Of a stretch of 64,000 nucleotides of DNA, positions 50,684-59,647 are shown piece after piece. The notes beneath the pieces are model-generated. The model worked only from the letters and a program-made list of their open reading frames with translations. It was not told the DNA's origin and made no database searches. Each line of letters begins with the position of its first letter. Positions within the stretch are counted from its first letter, which is position 1. Where the stretch lies: assembly GCF_003721245.1 (NCBI RefSeq), contig NZ_RIZG01000003.1:372001-436000 (forward strand), in the 5' to 3' direction. The position numbers and the translations under genes are program-made. Origin of the DNA: Marinomonas hwangdonensis. Lineage in GTDB: Bacteria > Pseudomonadota > Gammaproteobacteria > Pseudomonadales > Marinomonadaceae.

Positions 50684-50697
50684 AGTAATGTCTCCCC

Positions 50698-53600
50698 TTA
50701 AAGGTCTTGCTCGATAGCGAAGCGTTGCAAATAGTGTGGACCACCGGCTTTTGGTCCTGTGCCGGATAACCCTTGTCCGCCGAAAGGCTGAACGCCTACC
50801 ACAGCACCCACTTGGTCGCGGTTGATGTAAAGGTTACCGACTCTTGCACGGCTAGCAATGCGTGCACAGGTGGTTTCGTTTCGGCTATGAACCCCAAGTG
50901 TTAGACCAAAACCAGAATTATTGATGGTGTCTATGATCTTATCGAGATCGCGCGCTTTGTAGCGTACAACGTGCATGATAGGACCAAATTTTTCATCCGT
51001 AAGCTGATCAATGCTGGCAATTTCAAAGGCAGTTGGTGCGACGAAGGTGCCGTTTTCAGCAAAATCAGGCAGCGCAGTTTGGCCGATTAATTTTCCTTCT
51101 ACTTTCATGTGCTCAATGTGATCAAGCAGCATTTTTTGGGCTTTTTTATCAATCACAGGGCCAACGTCTGTGCTGTGCAGATACGGTAAGCCAACGCTTT
51201 GCTCTGCCATGGCGCCTTTGATCATAGGAATGACGCGATCAGCGATGTCTTCTTGAACGAATAGCACACGCAGAGCTGAACAACGCTGTCCCGCAGAAGC
51301 GAAGGCTGAGCGTACTGCATCTCGAACCACTTGTTCTGGCAAAGACGTTGAGTCAACCAACATGGCGTTTTGGCCACCTGTTTCAGCGATAATGGGCACA
51401 GGAGCCACGTCACGCGCCCCTAGGGTACGGTTGATTAATTGCGCGGTGCCAGTGGAACCAGTGAAAGCCAGGCCAGCAATGCGCTTGTCGCTGGTCAATG
51501 GCGCGCCAACAGTGGCACCGTCACCTGGAAGCAAGTGAAGCACATCAGCAGGAACACCGGCCTGATGCAACATTTCAACCGCGCGGAATGCGATCAAGCT
51601 GGTTTGTTCAGCGGGTTTTGCGACGACGGTATTACCGACTACAAGGGCAGCTACTACTTGGCCAGTAAAAATGGCCAATGGGAAGTTCCATGGGCTGATA
51701 CAGGTGAACACGCCGCGGCCGTTTAGCTTGGCTTGTTTGTCTTGGCCTAAGAAATCTTTGTAGTGCGTTGGGTTAGCAAAATGACTACGAGCTTGTTGCG
51801 CGTAGTAGCGACAGAAATCGACCGCTTCTCGCACTTCGTCAATGCTGTCTTGGATCGTTTTACCCGCTTCACGGTGGCAAAGTGCCATCAGCTCAGGGTA
51901 GTTTTCTTCCATTAAATCGGCCATTTTGTCTAGGCAATCAGCGCGTTCTGATGCAGGGCGTGCTGACCAGGCTGGGAAAGCGGCTTCGGCAAGGTCAATG
52001 GCTTTAGTCACTGTGCCAGCGTCAGCCCAATCGATTTGCCCAGCGGTTTGGCTGTGGTCATAAGGACTGTTAATGGAGTAGGTGTGACCTGTAGCGACTT
52101 TTTCACCTCCGACAATCGGGAAAGCACGCCATTGAACGTCTTGTCCCATGAAGGTGTCGATTTGCGCTTTAAAGGGCGTCCAGTCGGATTCAATCTCAAT
52201 ATTAGGACCGAAGGAATTTTTACGATCCTCAAACAAACCAGACGGTAAGTTAATATGTGGGTTTGCCAAGGACTTGCGTTTTTCCAATGTGGTAACCGGA
52301 TGGTCAACCAGTTCAGACACTGGGTAGCTGGCATCAATGAGGCGGTGAACAAAGGAGCTGTTAGCACCATTTTCAAGAAGACGACGAACCAAGTAAGGGA
52401 GCAGATCTTTATGGCTGCCAACCGGCGCGTAAATACGCACACAAATGTCGCTGTTTTTGATTAAACAGTTATAAAGGGCGTCGCCCATGCCGTGTAGACG
52501 TTGGAATTCGAACTCTTGGGTGGTGGCACCCAGTTTCGTAGCAATGCAATTAATCGTTGCGATGGTGTGAGCGTTATGGCTCGCAAACTGTGGAAAGATA
52601 TTGGCACGAGCGTGTTCACTCAAAAGGAAGTGAGCGCAAGCAAGATAAGACACGTCAGTGGATTCTTTGCGTGTGTAAACTGGATAGCCTTCTACACCAC
52701 GTTGCTGACACAGTTTGATTTCAGAATCCCAATAGGCGCCTTTGACAAGACGAACAGGAATGCGATCACCTTGCTCTTTTGCCAATGCGGTTAACCAAAC
52801 AAGGACGGGTAAAGCGCGTTTTGAGTACGCTTGAACCACTAAACCGAATGATCCCCAGCCGCGAGTAACGTCATCGTGGTAGAGTTTCTCAAACAAGTGC
52901 AAAGACAGCTCTAAACGGTCTGCTTCTTCGGCATCAATGGTAATACCGACGTTAAGCGCGCGGGCTTTGGCAATCAACCCTTTCACGCTGGCAAACAATT
53001 CTGTCATCACACGCTCTTCGCAGCCGACTTCATAGCGTGGGTGCAACGCGGAGAGTTTGATCGAAATCGTCGGACGGTGACCTTTTTTAAAGCTATCATT
53101 GCCCACGCTTTCTACGGCTTGTTCATAGGAGCGCAAATATTTGTCGGCGTCTTGTGCCGTTAATGCGGCTTCACCCAGCATATCAAAGGAATAGGTGTAG
53201 CCTTTTTCACGATAGTCTTTCCCGCGTGATAGAGCTTCTTTGATGCTGCGACCAAGCACAAACTGGTGGCCCATGATTTTCATGGCTTGGTTCATGGCTT
53301 TACGAATCACAGGCTCAGAAACGCGGTTTACCATGCGGTTAACCAAGTTCGCTGGTGTGCCGTCTTTTTTCTCATCCATGGTGACAATTTTGCCGGTGAG
53401 TAATAGGCCCCATGTGGATGCGTTGACAAAAAACGAGTCAGAATTTTTGGCATGTGACGCCCAGTCCGCCACGCTTAAGCGGTCTTTGATAAAGGCATCC
53501 GCGGTTTCTTTGTCTGGTACGCGCATTAAAGCTTCTGCTAGGCACATCAGCAAGATGCCTTCTTTGGTGTCTAGGCTGTATTCAAGCAATAGAGCGTCAA

Positions 53601-53820
53601 TCATTGACATGCTGTCGTCGTCTTTACGCACGGCGGTAATCAGTTTAGAAGCCGCTTCCGTGTGTTCTATTAACTCTGCGTCGCTGGGTTTGGCTAAAGG
53701 CAGTAATTCCTTTAACCATTTCTCTTCATCCATCTTATAAAGAGGGGAAATGAGCTGCCACAATTCATTGAGTGGACGCTGAATGAAGTTAGGTTGTAAC
53801 ACCTCAATCGCTTTAAACAT
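50698..53820 (-). CDS. putA: Proline dehydrogenase / P5C dehydrogenase PutA
   Basis: PutA oxidises proline to glutamate in two steps (FAD-dependent PRODH, NAD-dependent P5C dehydrogenase) at the inner membrane. The 1040 residues lack the N-terminal ribbon-helix-helix repressor domain of E. coli PutA. An alpha domain lies at about 1-160 and the PRODH barrel at about 170-510, with RLVKGAYWDSEIK, LHGMGDALY and YLVRRLLENGANSSFV. P5CDH lies at about 555-1035, with ISPWNFPLAIFTGQ, AFTGSTGTAQLI, IAETGGQNAMLV and catalytic Cys in SAGQRCSALRVLF. Translation stops just after KAGGPHYLQRFAIEQDL, where long PutA proteins continue for about 230 more residues. That part is the next gene. Confidence 0.96.
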   Translation of the reverse strand: MFKAIEVLQPNFIQRPLNELWQLISPLYKMDEEKWLKELLPLAKPSDAELIEHTEAASKLITAVRKDDDSMSMIDALLLEYSLDTKEGILLMCLAEALMRVPDKETADAFIKDRLSVADWASHAKNSDSFFVNASTWGLLLTGKIVTMDEKKDGTPANLVNRMVNRVSEPVIRKAMNQAMKIMGHQFVLGRSIKEALSRGKDYREKGYTYSFDMLGEAALTAQDADKYLRSYEQAVESVGNDSFKKGHRPTISIKLSALHPRYEVGCEERVMTELFASVKGLIAKARALNVGITIDAEEADRLELSLHLFEKLYHDDVTRGWGSFGLVVQAYSKRALPVLVWLTALAKEQGDRIPVRLVKGAYWDSEIKLCQQRGVEGYPVYTRKESTDVSYLACAHFLLSEHARANIFPQFASHNAHTIATINCIATKLGATTQEFEFQRLHGMGDALYNCLIKNSDICVRIYAPVGSHKDLLPYLVRRLLENGANSSFVHRLIDASYPVSELVDHPVTTLEKRKSLANPHINLPSGLFEDRKNSFGPNIEIESDWTPFKAQIDTFMGQDVQWRAFPIVGGEKVATGHTYSINSPYDHSQTAGQIDWADAGTVTKAIDLAEAAFPAWSARPASERADCLDKMADLMEENYPELMALCHREAGKTIQDSIDEVREAVDFCRYYAQQARSHFANPTHYKDFLGQDKQAKLNGRGVFTCISPWNFPLAIFTGQVVAALVVGNTVVAKPAEQTSLIAFRAVEMLHQAGVPADVLHLLPGDGATVGAPLTSDKRIAGLAFTGSTGTAQLINRTLGARDVAPVPIIAETGGQNAMLVDSTSLPEQVVRDAVRSAFASAGQRCSALRVLFVQEDIADRVIPMIKGAMAEQSVGLPYLHSTDVGPVIDKKAQKMLLDHIEHMKVEGKLIGQTALPDFAENGTFVAPTAFEIASIDQLTDEKFGPIMHVVRYKARDLDKIIDTINNSGFGLTLGVHSRNETTCARIASRARVGNLYINRDQVGAVVGVQPFGGQGLSGTGPKAGGPHYLQRFAIEQDL

Positions 53821-54157
53821 GGTTGGATTCTCCCGCGTTAATATAAAAAATCGACCGATTTTTTACTAAGGCCGCATAGTGTTATAGAGCATCTAATGCT
53901 TTTTTGACCACTTTTTGGTCTACAAAATCAAAAAAATGCATGTCTGGATAATATTGACACTTTAGTGACAGAACCGAGGGGTTGTCTTTCGAAAAAATCG
54001 TTTTTTTTTATAAGAAAGTCCGACTGGCTAAGAATAAATAGAGGCGTGTTGCTTTCTTGTGCAGAACGAGAGGGGAAAGGACGCTAACGCCCAGAAATGG
54101 GGCGGTTAAAGGCAGGTTAATAAAATCATCTAGAAATACGTCAAGAATACGCTAAGG
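53821..54157. promoter_or_regulatory. putA upstream region
   Basis: 337 bp without a gene, containing the putA promoter. A perfect inverted repeat AAAAAATCG-AC-CGATTTTTT (53845-53864) ends about 25 bp before the putA ATG and could be an operator or part of the leader. A related AAAAAATCG plus T run lies near 53992-54009. No AraC-type direct repeat was assigned. Confidence 0.45.
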
Positions 54158-54931
54158 CTAGCGTCCGCCGAATTGCTTTTGGTATTTTAAGGGGGTAATA
54201 CCAAGTGTTTGGGAAAAAATATTGGTCATGGCACTTTGGCTGGAAAAGCCACACATTTCGGCCACTTGAATAGGGGGGAAGCCTTCTGCTAGCAAACTTT
54301 GTGCACGCTCAAGACGTTTGCGCATCAGGTATTGGTGTGGCGTCATGCCGGTACGATCTTTAAAACGTTCATGGAACTGGCTGACACTTAAAAAACAGAA
54401 ATTTGCCAGCTGGTCTATGTGCACACGACGAGACAAATTCAGTTCAATAAATTGATCGAGTTTGTCGATATCTAGGTGGTTACCGCGAGTACGAATGTCC
54501 TTGTTGTTCACCTGATGGCGAATAGCACTGAGCAATGTGTTGCCACAGGCGCGCGCTAGCATGGTATCGTTTGGATATTGCTGTAATTCACCCGACAAAG
54601 CGGATGCCAGAATCTGTAAACGGGGGTTAAGCTGAAAATAGGCGGCTTGGTCGAATAAACGAGAGACAATTTCGTATTCTTCATCAGTAATGCCTTTTTG
54701 GGGCGGCACCGGCAAATTCACCACCATGATGCGATTATCACCAAGCCCTGCAAATGCGTGACTGTTCTCCGATGGAAGGATACACCCTTCACCGGTATGC
54801 AGTTGTTTGCCTTTGCCTTGGATATCGAAGTCGGTATTTCCGTCAAGGACGACCACCAATTGGTGATAGTCATGTTCGTGGGTGTCCGCTTCACTTGGCA
54901 GGCTGAAAACATCGGAATCAGACTTTGTCAA
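54158..54931 (-). CDS. AraC-family regulator, candidate activator of putA
   Basis: The 257-residue protein has an N-terminal cupin (HEHDYHQLVVVLDG, LHTGEGCILPSENSHAF) and a C-terminal AraC double helix-turn-helix (HIDQLANFCFLSVSQFHERFKDRTGMTPHQYLMRKRLERAQSLL, then CGFSSQSAMTNIFSQTLGITPLKYQ). The start is TTG at 54929-54931, supported by AGGG six bases upstream. In Pseudomonas an AraC protein (PruR) activates put genes in response to proline (established). Because this PutA lacks its own repressor domain, this neighbour is the natural regulator (inference). It lies upstream of putA on the same strand, 337 bp apart. Confidence 0.88.
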   Translation of the reverse strand: MTKSDSDVFSLPSEADTHEHDYHQLVVVLDGNTDFDIQGKGKQLHTGEGCILPSENSHAFAGLGDNRIMVVNLPVPPQKGITDEEYEIVSRLFDQAAYFQLNPRLQILASALSGELQQYPNDTMLARACGNTLLSAIRHQVNNKDIRTRGNHLDIDKLDQFIELNLSRRVHIDQLANFCFLSVSQFHERFKDRTGMTPHQYLMRKRLERAQSLLAEGFPPIQVAEMCGFSSQSAMTNIFSQTLGITPLKYQKQFGGR

Positions 54932-55103
54932 AATGCGCCCTAGTTAAGATGTGTTGCTTGGAACACGCTTTTTAAAGCAAAAGTATAACGGCCTTATTGG
55001 CGCTTTAATAGCGCCTTTTCTGCAAATGATTCTCGCGGCACCGACGGGTAATCACCAAAAGGACGCTGCCGCGAGGCTTATAAAGGCTATAAAAAAGGAA
55101 AGG

Positions 55104-56069
55104 TTAGTCGTTAATTCGTACCACTAGATTACCGAGCGCGCCGCTTTTTAGAACGTCTTCGTGGGCTTGAGCCAACTCAGTAAGCGCATAGCTGTGGCGA
55201 ATCACAGGTTTTAATACCCCCATTTCAAATAAGGGTCGTAACGCTTTGGCGATTAAGGCGAGCTCATGTGGCTTGGTGTTGGCCAGCGCCACACCGACCA
55301 CAGACGCATCGCGCGCCATTAAATCTCGTGGGTTAATTTCTACTGTGCCGCGATTACCTACCACGGCCACACAGCCACCAAACGCGAGGGCTTTAAGATC
55401 TTGGTCTAAATTATGGTTAGCCAACATTTCAATAATGATGTCGAAGCCTTTGTCGAGTGTTTGGAAAGGGGCAAGATGGTCACTTTCATTGTGCATGATT
55501 ACCTGAGTAACCCCTTGCTGACGGAGCAGCTCGGCGCCCGCTGTTGTGCCAGCGCTGGCGATAACGTCCATGCCTGCCGCCAATGCCAGCTGGACAGTGG
55601 CTAGGCCTACTGCGCCGGTTGCACCGTGAACCAGTACCTTATCGCCGGTTTTGGCGTTAGCACGACCAAACAAAGCACGGTGTGCGGTGGTATAAGGGAT
55701 GCCCAAGCAGGCGCCCTCTTCAAACGACAAGGCATCCGCTAGCAGATAGGTGTGTGTGGCCGCGCAAACAGTATATTCCGCCGAAGAGCCGGTTAGGTTG
55801 CGGCTGAAGTAGACTCGCTGTCCAATTTCAAATCCAGTGACCTTGGTGCCTAATGCCACAACAGTGCCTGCTCCGTCGGAACCCGGCGTATGAGGAAAGC
55901 GGCTAGCCGTATAGTTATTGATGCCAGAACGTATGTAAGTGTCTACGGGATTGACTCCAGCCGCGCCGACTTGAACCAATATTTGGTCTTCATTAATGCT
56001 GGGCTGCTGAGCGTCGGCAAGCATTAGATCAGTGGCTGGGCCGTAGTCCTGTATTTGCATGGCTTTCAT
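55104..56069 (-). CDS. Zeta-crystallin-like NADPH:quinone oxidoreductase
   Basis: This zinc-free medium-chain reductase of the QorA/zeta-crystallin group has 321 residues. Visible features are GAAGVNPVDTYIRSGIN, PHTPGSDGAGTVVALG, the AARP-like VLVHGATGAVGLATVQLALAAGMDVIASAGT cofactor loop, and a C-terminal HSYALTELAQAHEDVLKSGALGNLVV. It catalyses NADPH-dependent reduction of quinones or enals. It has no obvious partner: the gap to the AraC gene downstream is 172 bp and contains a perfect 9-bp inverted repeat (55032-55040 and 55067-55075). Confidence 0.9.
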   Translation of the reverse strand: MKAMQIQDYGPATDLMLADAQQPSINEDQILVQVGAAGVNPVDTYIRSGINNYTASRFPHTPGSDGAGTVVALGTKVTGFEIGQRVYFSRNLTGSSAEYTVCAATHTYLLADALSFEEGACLGIPYTTAHRALFGRANAKTGDKVLVHGATGAVGLATVQLALAAGMDVIASAGTTAGAELLRQQGVTQVIMHNESDHLAPFQTLDKGFDIIIEMLANHNLDQDLKALAFGGCVAVVGNRGTVEINPRDLMARDASVVGVALANTKPHELALIAKALRPLFEMGVLKPVIRHSYALTELAQAHEDVLKSGALGNLVVRIND

Positions 56070-56198
56070 GATGTTGTCCTATTGTTTTTTTAGTGTGATG
56101 GTCTCGATCATACCGCATTTTGCAGTCGAGTCTTGATTGATCATAACAATCGACTCAATTGAAAACGTCCTTAAAACGTTTTTTTAAAATATTTCATT

Positions 56199-56232
56199 CT
56201 TTAACATTTTTGTCACATATCCCCCTTATAGT
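56199..56232 (+). promoter_or_regulatory. Pho-box-like site and -10 of pstS
   Basis: CTTTAACATTTTTGTCAC (56199-56216) matches 13 of 18 positions of the E. coli Pho box. About 10 bp downstream is TTATAGT (56226-56232), the spacing expected for a PhoB-dependent promoter. Confidence 0.65.
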
Positions 56233-56300
56233 GAAAACCATCGAACGAGCTATGGGCATTTGCTCATAAATTTTTGACTATAACCACTGGGGTTTATGTG

Positions 56301-57269
56301 ATGAAAAAATTAGTTGCAGGTTTAGCAATGACAGCAGCAGTAGGCGTTTCTTTGAACGCTTCTGCGAGTGTGGATGCGGATTTGATTTCTTACAACAAAG
56401 CAAGTGGCGTTTCGGGCAATATCTCAAGCATCGGTTCGGACACTTTAGCTAACTTGATGACATTATGGGCGGAAGAATTCAAGCGTCTATACCCAAATGT
56501 TAATATTCAGATCCAAGCCGCCGGCTCTTCTACTGCGCCACCAGCACTAACAGAAGGCACGTCTAACTTTGGTCCTTCTTCTCGCGCTTTTAAAGACACT
56601 GAAATCGCCGCTTTCGAAAAAAGACACGGTTACGCGCCAACAGCGGTTCCTGTTGCGATTGATGCGCTAGCGGTTTTCGTACACAAAGATAACCCAATCG
56701 AAGGTTTATCTCTTCCTCAGCTTGATGCTATTTTCTCTTCTACTCGTAAAGGTGGCCACAGCGAAAACATCGACAAATGGGGTAAAGCTGGCCTATCAGG
56801 CGCTTGGTCAAACCGCGATATTCAGTTGTTTGGTCGTAACTCAGTGTCTGGTACTTACGGTTACTTTAAAGAAAACGCTCTTTATAAAGGTGACTTTAAG
56901 AACAGCGTAAACGAGCAGCCTGGTTCAGCTTCTGTTGTGCAGTCTGTTTCTACTTCGCTGAATAGTATTGGTTATTCTGGCATTGGTTACACAACGTCGT
57001 CCGTTCGTGCTCTACCTATTGCGAAAAGAGAAGGTGATGCTTTTGTTGGAGCAACAAAAGAAAACGCAGCGGCTGGCAAATACCCACTGTCTCGTTTCCT
57101 TTACGTTTATATAAACAAAGCACCAAACAAGCCATTAGAACCACTACAGCGTGAGTTCATTAAAATGGTCTTGTCTAAAGTTGGTCAAGAGGTAGTTGTA
57201 AAAGACGGTTATGTTCCTCTACCAGCAACGGTTGCAAACAAGTACCTGAAAGATTTAGGTATTAACTAA
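56301..57269 (+). CDS. pstS: Phosphate ABC transporter periplasmic binding protein PstS
   Basis: PstS captures phosphate in the periplasm. The start is ATG 56301 ([22 protein letters not shown]), which gives a clean signal peptide cut after about residue 21-23; an upstream TTG frame would spoil it. The 322 residues contain the phosphate-binding stretches [42 protein letters not shown] (Ser/Thr/Arg ligands) and [14 protein letters not shown]. It is the first gene of pstSCAB-phoU under a Pho-box-like promoter. Confidence 0.95.
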   Translation: MKKLVAGLAMTAAVGVSLNASASVDADLISYNKASGVSGNISSIGSDTLANLMTLWAEEFKRLYPNVNIQIQAAGSSTAPPALTEGTSNFGPSSRAFKDTEIAAFEKRHGYAPTAVPVAIDALAVFVHKDNPIEGLSLPQLDAIFSSTRKGGHSENIDKWGKAGLSGAWSNRDIQLFGRNSVSGTYGYFKENALYKGDFKNSVNEQPGSASVVQSVSTSLNSIGYSGIGYTTSSVRALPIAKREGDAFVGATKENAAAGKYPLSRFLYVYINKAPNKPLEPLQREFIKMVLSKVGQEVVVKDGYVPLPATVANKYLKDLGIN

Positions 57270-57303
57270 GCAGCATCGTAGCGGGCTTACACATGAGAAT
57301 CAT

Positions 57304-57340
57304 AAAGTAGGGGAGCCGAGAGGCTTTCCTGCTTTTCTCT
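57304..57340 (+). terminator. Hairpin between pstS and pstC (partial terminator)
   Basis: 14-bp stem AAAGTAGGGGAGCC (57304-57317) and GGCTTTCCTGCTTT (57322-57335) with three G-T pairs, closed by a GAGA tetraloop and followed by TCTCT. It could reduce read-through or protect the pstS mRNA end, giving more PstS than permease. Confidence 0.6.
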
Positions 57341-57350
57341 AGTTTGTAGG

Positions 57351-57368
57351 TTGTCACAAAAACGTCAC
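57351..57368 (+). promoter_or_regulatory. Second Pho-box-like site, directly before pstC
   Basis: TTGTCACAAAAACGTCAC matches 14 of 18 Pho-box positions, better than the pstS site, and ends 14 bp before the pstC ATG. Confidence 0.55.
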
Positions 57369-57382
57369 ACTAAAAAAGATGA

Positions 57383-59647
57383 ATGCGGATGACTAAATCA
57401 ACTGACCATCGGATGCCTGAGCTGGACTTTAATACTCCAGCATTAAAGCGTCACCGAAAAATTCGCGCCCTAAAAGACCGTACGGCTAGTATGGGCATTG
57501 CCATTGGAGGCAACAGCGTAATCTTAGCTGTATTGCTGATTTGCTTTTATTTACTTTACGAAGTAGCACCGCTCTTTTCTGGGGCTACTATTGAATCCAG
57601 AGCCAGTTACGCGGTACCCGCTGAAGAAAAAGGCGACAGTCTTTATCTAACAGCAGAAGAGCAATCAGAAGTGGGTATGCGAGTAACCAATCAAGGCCAT
57701 GTGGTCTTCTTCTCGGTTGCCGATGGTAGTGTGATGGATACAGTTGATAACCTGCGTACCGAAGAAGTAACCGCGTTTGCGGTTGAGTCTGATACCAGTC
57801 AGCTGATGGCATTTGGTTACAGTGACGGTAAAGCCTTAATTGTGAAACACGACTACCGTATCTCTTATCCAGACGGTGTGCGTAAAATAACCCCAGTGAT
57901 TGAATACCCCTACGGTCAAGAACCGATTAATGTTGCGGACTTTGCCATTAAAAAGCTCAGCATTCGTGATGGCAGTGACAGTTTAACCTTGGTGGCGGTG
58001 GGCGATCAGCAAAGTGCCGTTACTAAGGTGACCAAAGACGTTAACTTCATTACTGGCGAAGTGGAGTTGAGCGAGCAAAGTCAGCCTCTGCCTTTCGTCG
58101 AAGACATTGTCAGTGTGTTAGTCAGTGGCGACCAGCGTTACTTGTACGTGGCGACTCGTAAAGGCCTATTGAGTGAGTTTGATCTTCGTGATTTTGATAG
58201 CTTGACGCTCAAAAATACGCTTTCTTTGTTTGAGGACGATGCCAACCTTGTCTCCATGTCTTATCTACTAGGTCAATCTTCCATCATGGTGGCGGATTCG
58301 TCTGGTCGTGTGAGTCAGTGGTTTAATGTGCGCGACAATGCTACGAATGAAGAACACCTAACGTTTATTCGTGATGTGAAACAGCCCGCGCCTTTGGTAA
58401 ATCTTGCGATGGAACATCGTCGTAAGGGTTTTGCCACACTAGACGATCGCGGTATCGTGGCAATTTACAATGCGACGTCGACACGTCAAGTTGTGGATGA
58501 AAAATTAACAGACGGTACAGCAAGCCTAATCAGTTTCTTACCTCGTGCTAACGGTCTGCTGCTAGAAGACAGTAAGGGCCTGCATTACTTTTTCGTCGAC
58601 AACGAACACCCTGAAGTATCTTGGTCTTCTATTTGGGGCAAAGTCTGGTATGAAGGTTATCAAGAGCCTACTTATACTTGGCAATCTTCCGCAGCGAACA
58701 ACGACTTTGAACCAAAATACAGCTTGACGCCGTTGGCGTTTGGTACTCTAAAAGCGGCGTTCTACGCCATGCTGATGGCAGTACCACTGGCCATTTGTGG
58801 TGCGATTTATACGGCGTATTTTATGGCGCCTGCCCTACGTCGAAAAATCAAGCCTGTTATCGAATTGATGGAAGCATTACCAACGGTCATCCTGGGCTTC
58901 TTGGCAGGTCTTTTCTTTGCGCCCTTCCTAGAAGAAAATTTGGCGGCGACGTTTAGCATTCTAGTGGTGCTTCCAGTAGGCATTATTTTGTTTGCTTATT
59001 TGTGGTCCCGTTTGCCTCAGCAAATTCGCTGGTTGGTGCCTGAAGGTTGGCAACCGCTGGTGCTTATTCCGGTTGTGGTATTCCTTGCTTGGTTCTGTTT
59101 GGCTTTGAGCCCTTTTATAGAGCTGAATTTCTTTGACGGTAATATTCGTGGTTGGATTACCAATGATCTTGGTATCACCTTTGACCAGCGTAATGCTTTG
59201 GTTGTGGGTTTTGCTATGGGCTTTGCGGTTATTCCTACTATCTTCTCTATTACTGAAGACGCTATCTTTAGTGTGCCAAAGTCACTCACTCAAGGTTCTT
59301 TGGCTTTGGGTGCGACCTATTGGCAAACCATGACTCGTGTTGTTTTGCCTACAGCGAGCCCAGGTATCTTTTCTGCGGTGATGATAGGTATGGGCCGAGC
59401 GGTAGGTGAAACCATGATCGTACTGATGGCAACAGGTAACACACCGATTATGGACTTCAATATCTTTGAAGGTATGCGTACTTTGGCCGCCAACTTAGCG
59501 GTAGAAGTGCCTGAGTCTGCGGTGGGCAGTTCGCATTATCGTATCTTATTCCTCGCGGCATTTGTGCTCTTTATCTTTACCTTTATGGTGAACACAATTG
59601 CTGAAGTCGTGCGTCAGCACCTACGCAAAAAATACGGGTCGCTATAA
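57383..59647 (+). CDS. pstC: Phosphate ABC transporter permease PstC, extended form
   Basis: PstC is one of the two membrane subunits of the phosphate importer. The 754 residues are more than twice E. coli PstC (319). A first membrane helix lies at about 36-62. A soluble, probably periplasmic, domain follows at about 65-440 with repeated VFFSVADGSVMDT-like and YLYVATRKGLLSEFDLRD segments suggesting a beta-propeller-like fold. The BPD-type permease core is at about 455-750, with LPTVILGFLAGLFF, SLALGATYWQTMTRVVLPTASPGIFSAVMIGMGRAVGETM (EAA loop). The gene overlaps pstA by one base (TAATG). Confidence 0.92.
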   Translation: MRMTKSTDHRMPELDFNTPALKRHRKIRALKDRTASMGIAIGGNSVILAVLLICFYLLYEVAPLFSGATIESRASYAVPAEEKGDSLYLTAEEQSEVGMRVTNQGHVVFFSVADGSVMDTVDNLRTEEVTAFAVESDTSQLMAFGYSDGKALIVKHDYRISYPDGVRKITPVIEYPYGQEPINVADFAIKKLSIRDGSDSLTLVAVGDQQSAVTKVTKDVNFITGEVELSEQSQPLPFVEDIVSVLVSGDQRYLYVATRKGLLSEFDLRDFDSLTLKNTLSLFEDDANLVSMSYLLGQSSIMVADSSGRVSQWFNVRDNATNEEHLTFIRDVKQPAPLVNLAMEHRRKGFATLDDRGIVAIYNATSTRQVVDEKLTDGTASLISFLPRANGLLLEDSKGLHYFFVDNEHPEVSWSSIWGKVWYEGYQEPTYTWQSSAANNDFEPKYSLTPLAFGTLKAAFYAMLMAVPLAICGAIYTAYFMAPALRRKIKPVIELMEALPTVILGFLAGLFFAPFLEENLAATFSILVVLPVGIILFAYLWSRLPQQIRWLVPEGWQPLVLIPVVVFLAWFCLALSPFIELNFFDGNIRGWITNDLGITFDQRNALVVGFAMGFAVIPTIFSITEDAIFSVPKSLTQGSLALGATYWQTMTRVVLPTASPGIFSAVMIGMGRAVGETMIVLMATGNTPIMDFNIFEGMRTLAANLAVEVPESAVGSSHYRILFLAAFVLFIFTFMVNTIAEVVRQHLRKKYGSL

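Noticed and set aside
50684..50697. Frameshift or sequencing error joining putA and the downstream gene
   Set aside because: The stop, a strong GGGGAG and an ATG at correct spacing are all present, and the family-like sequence resumes only after the new start. This is a true gene boundary.
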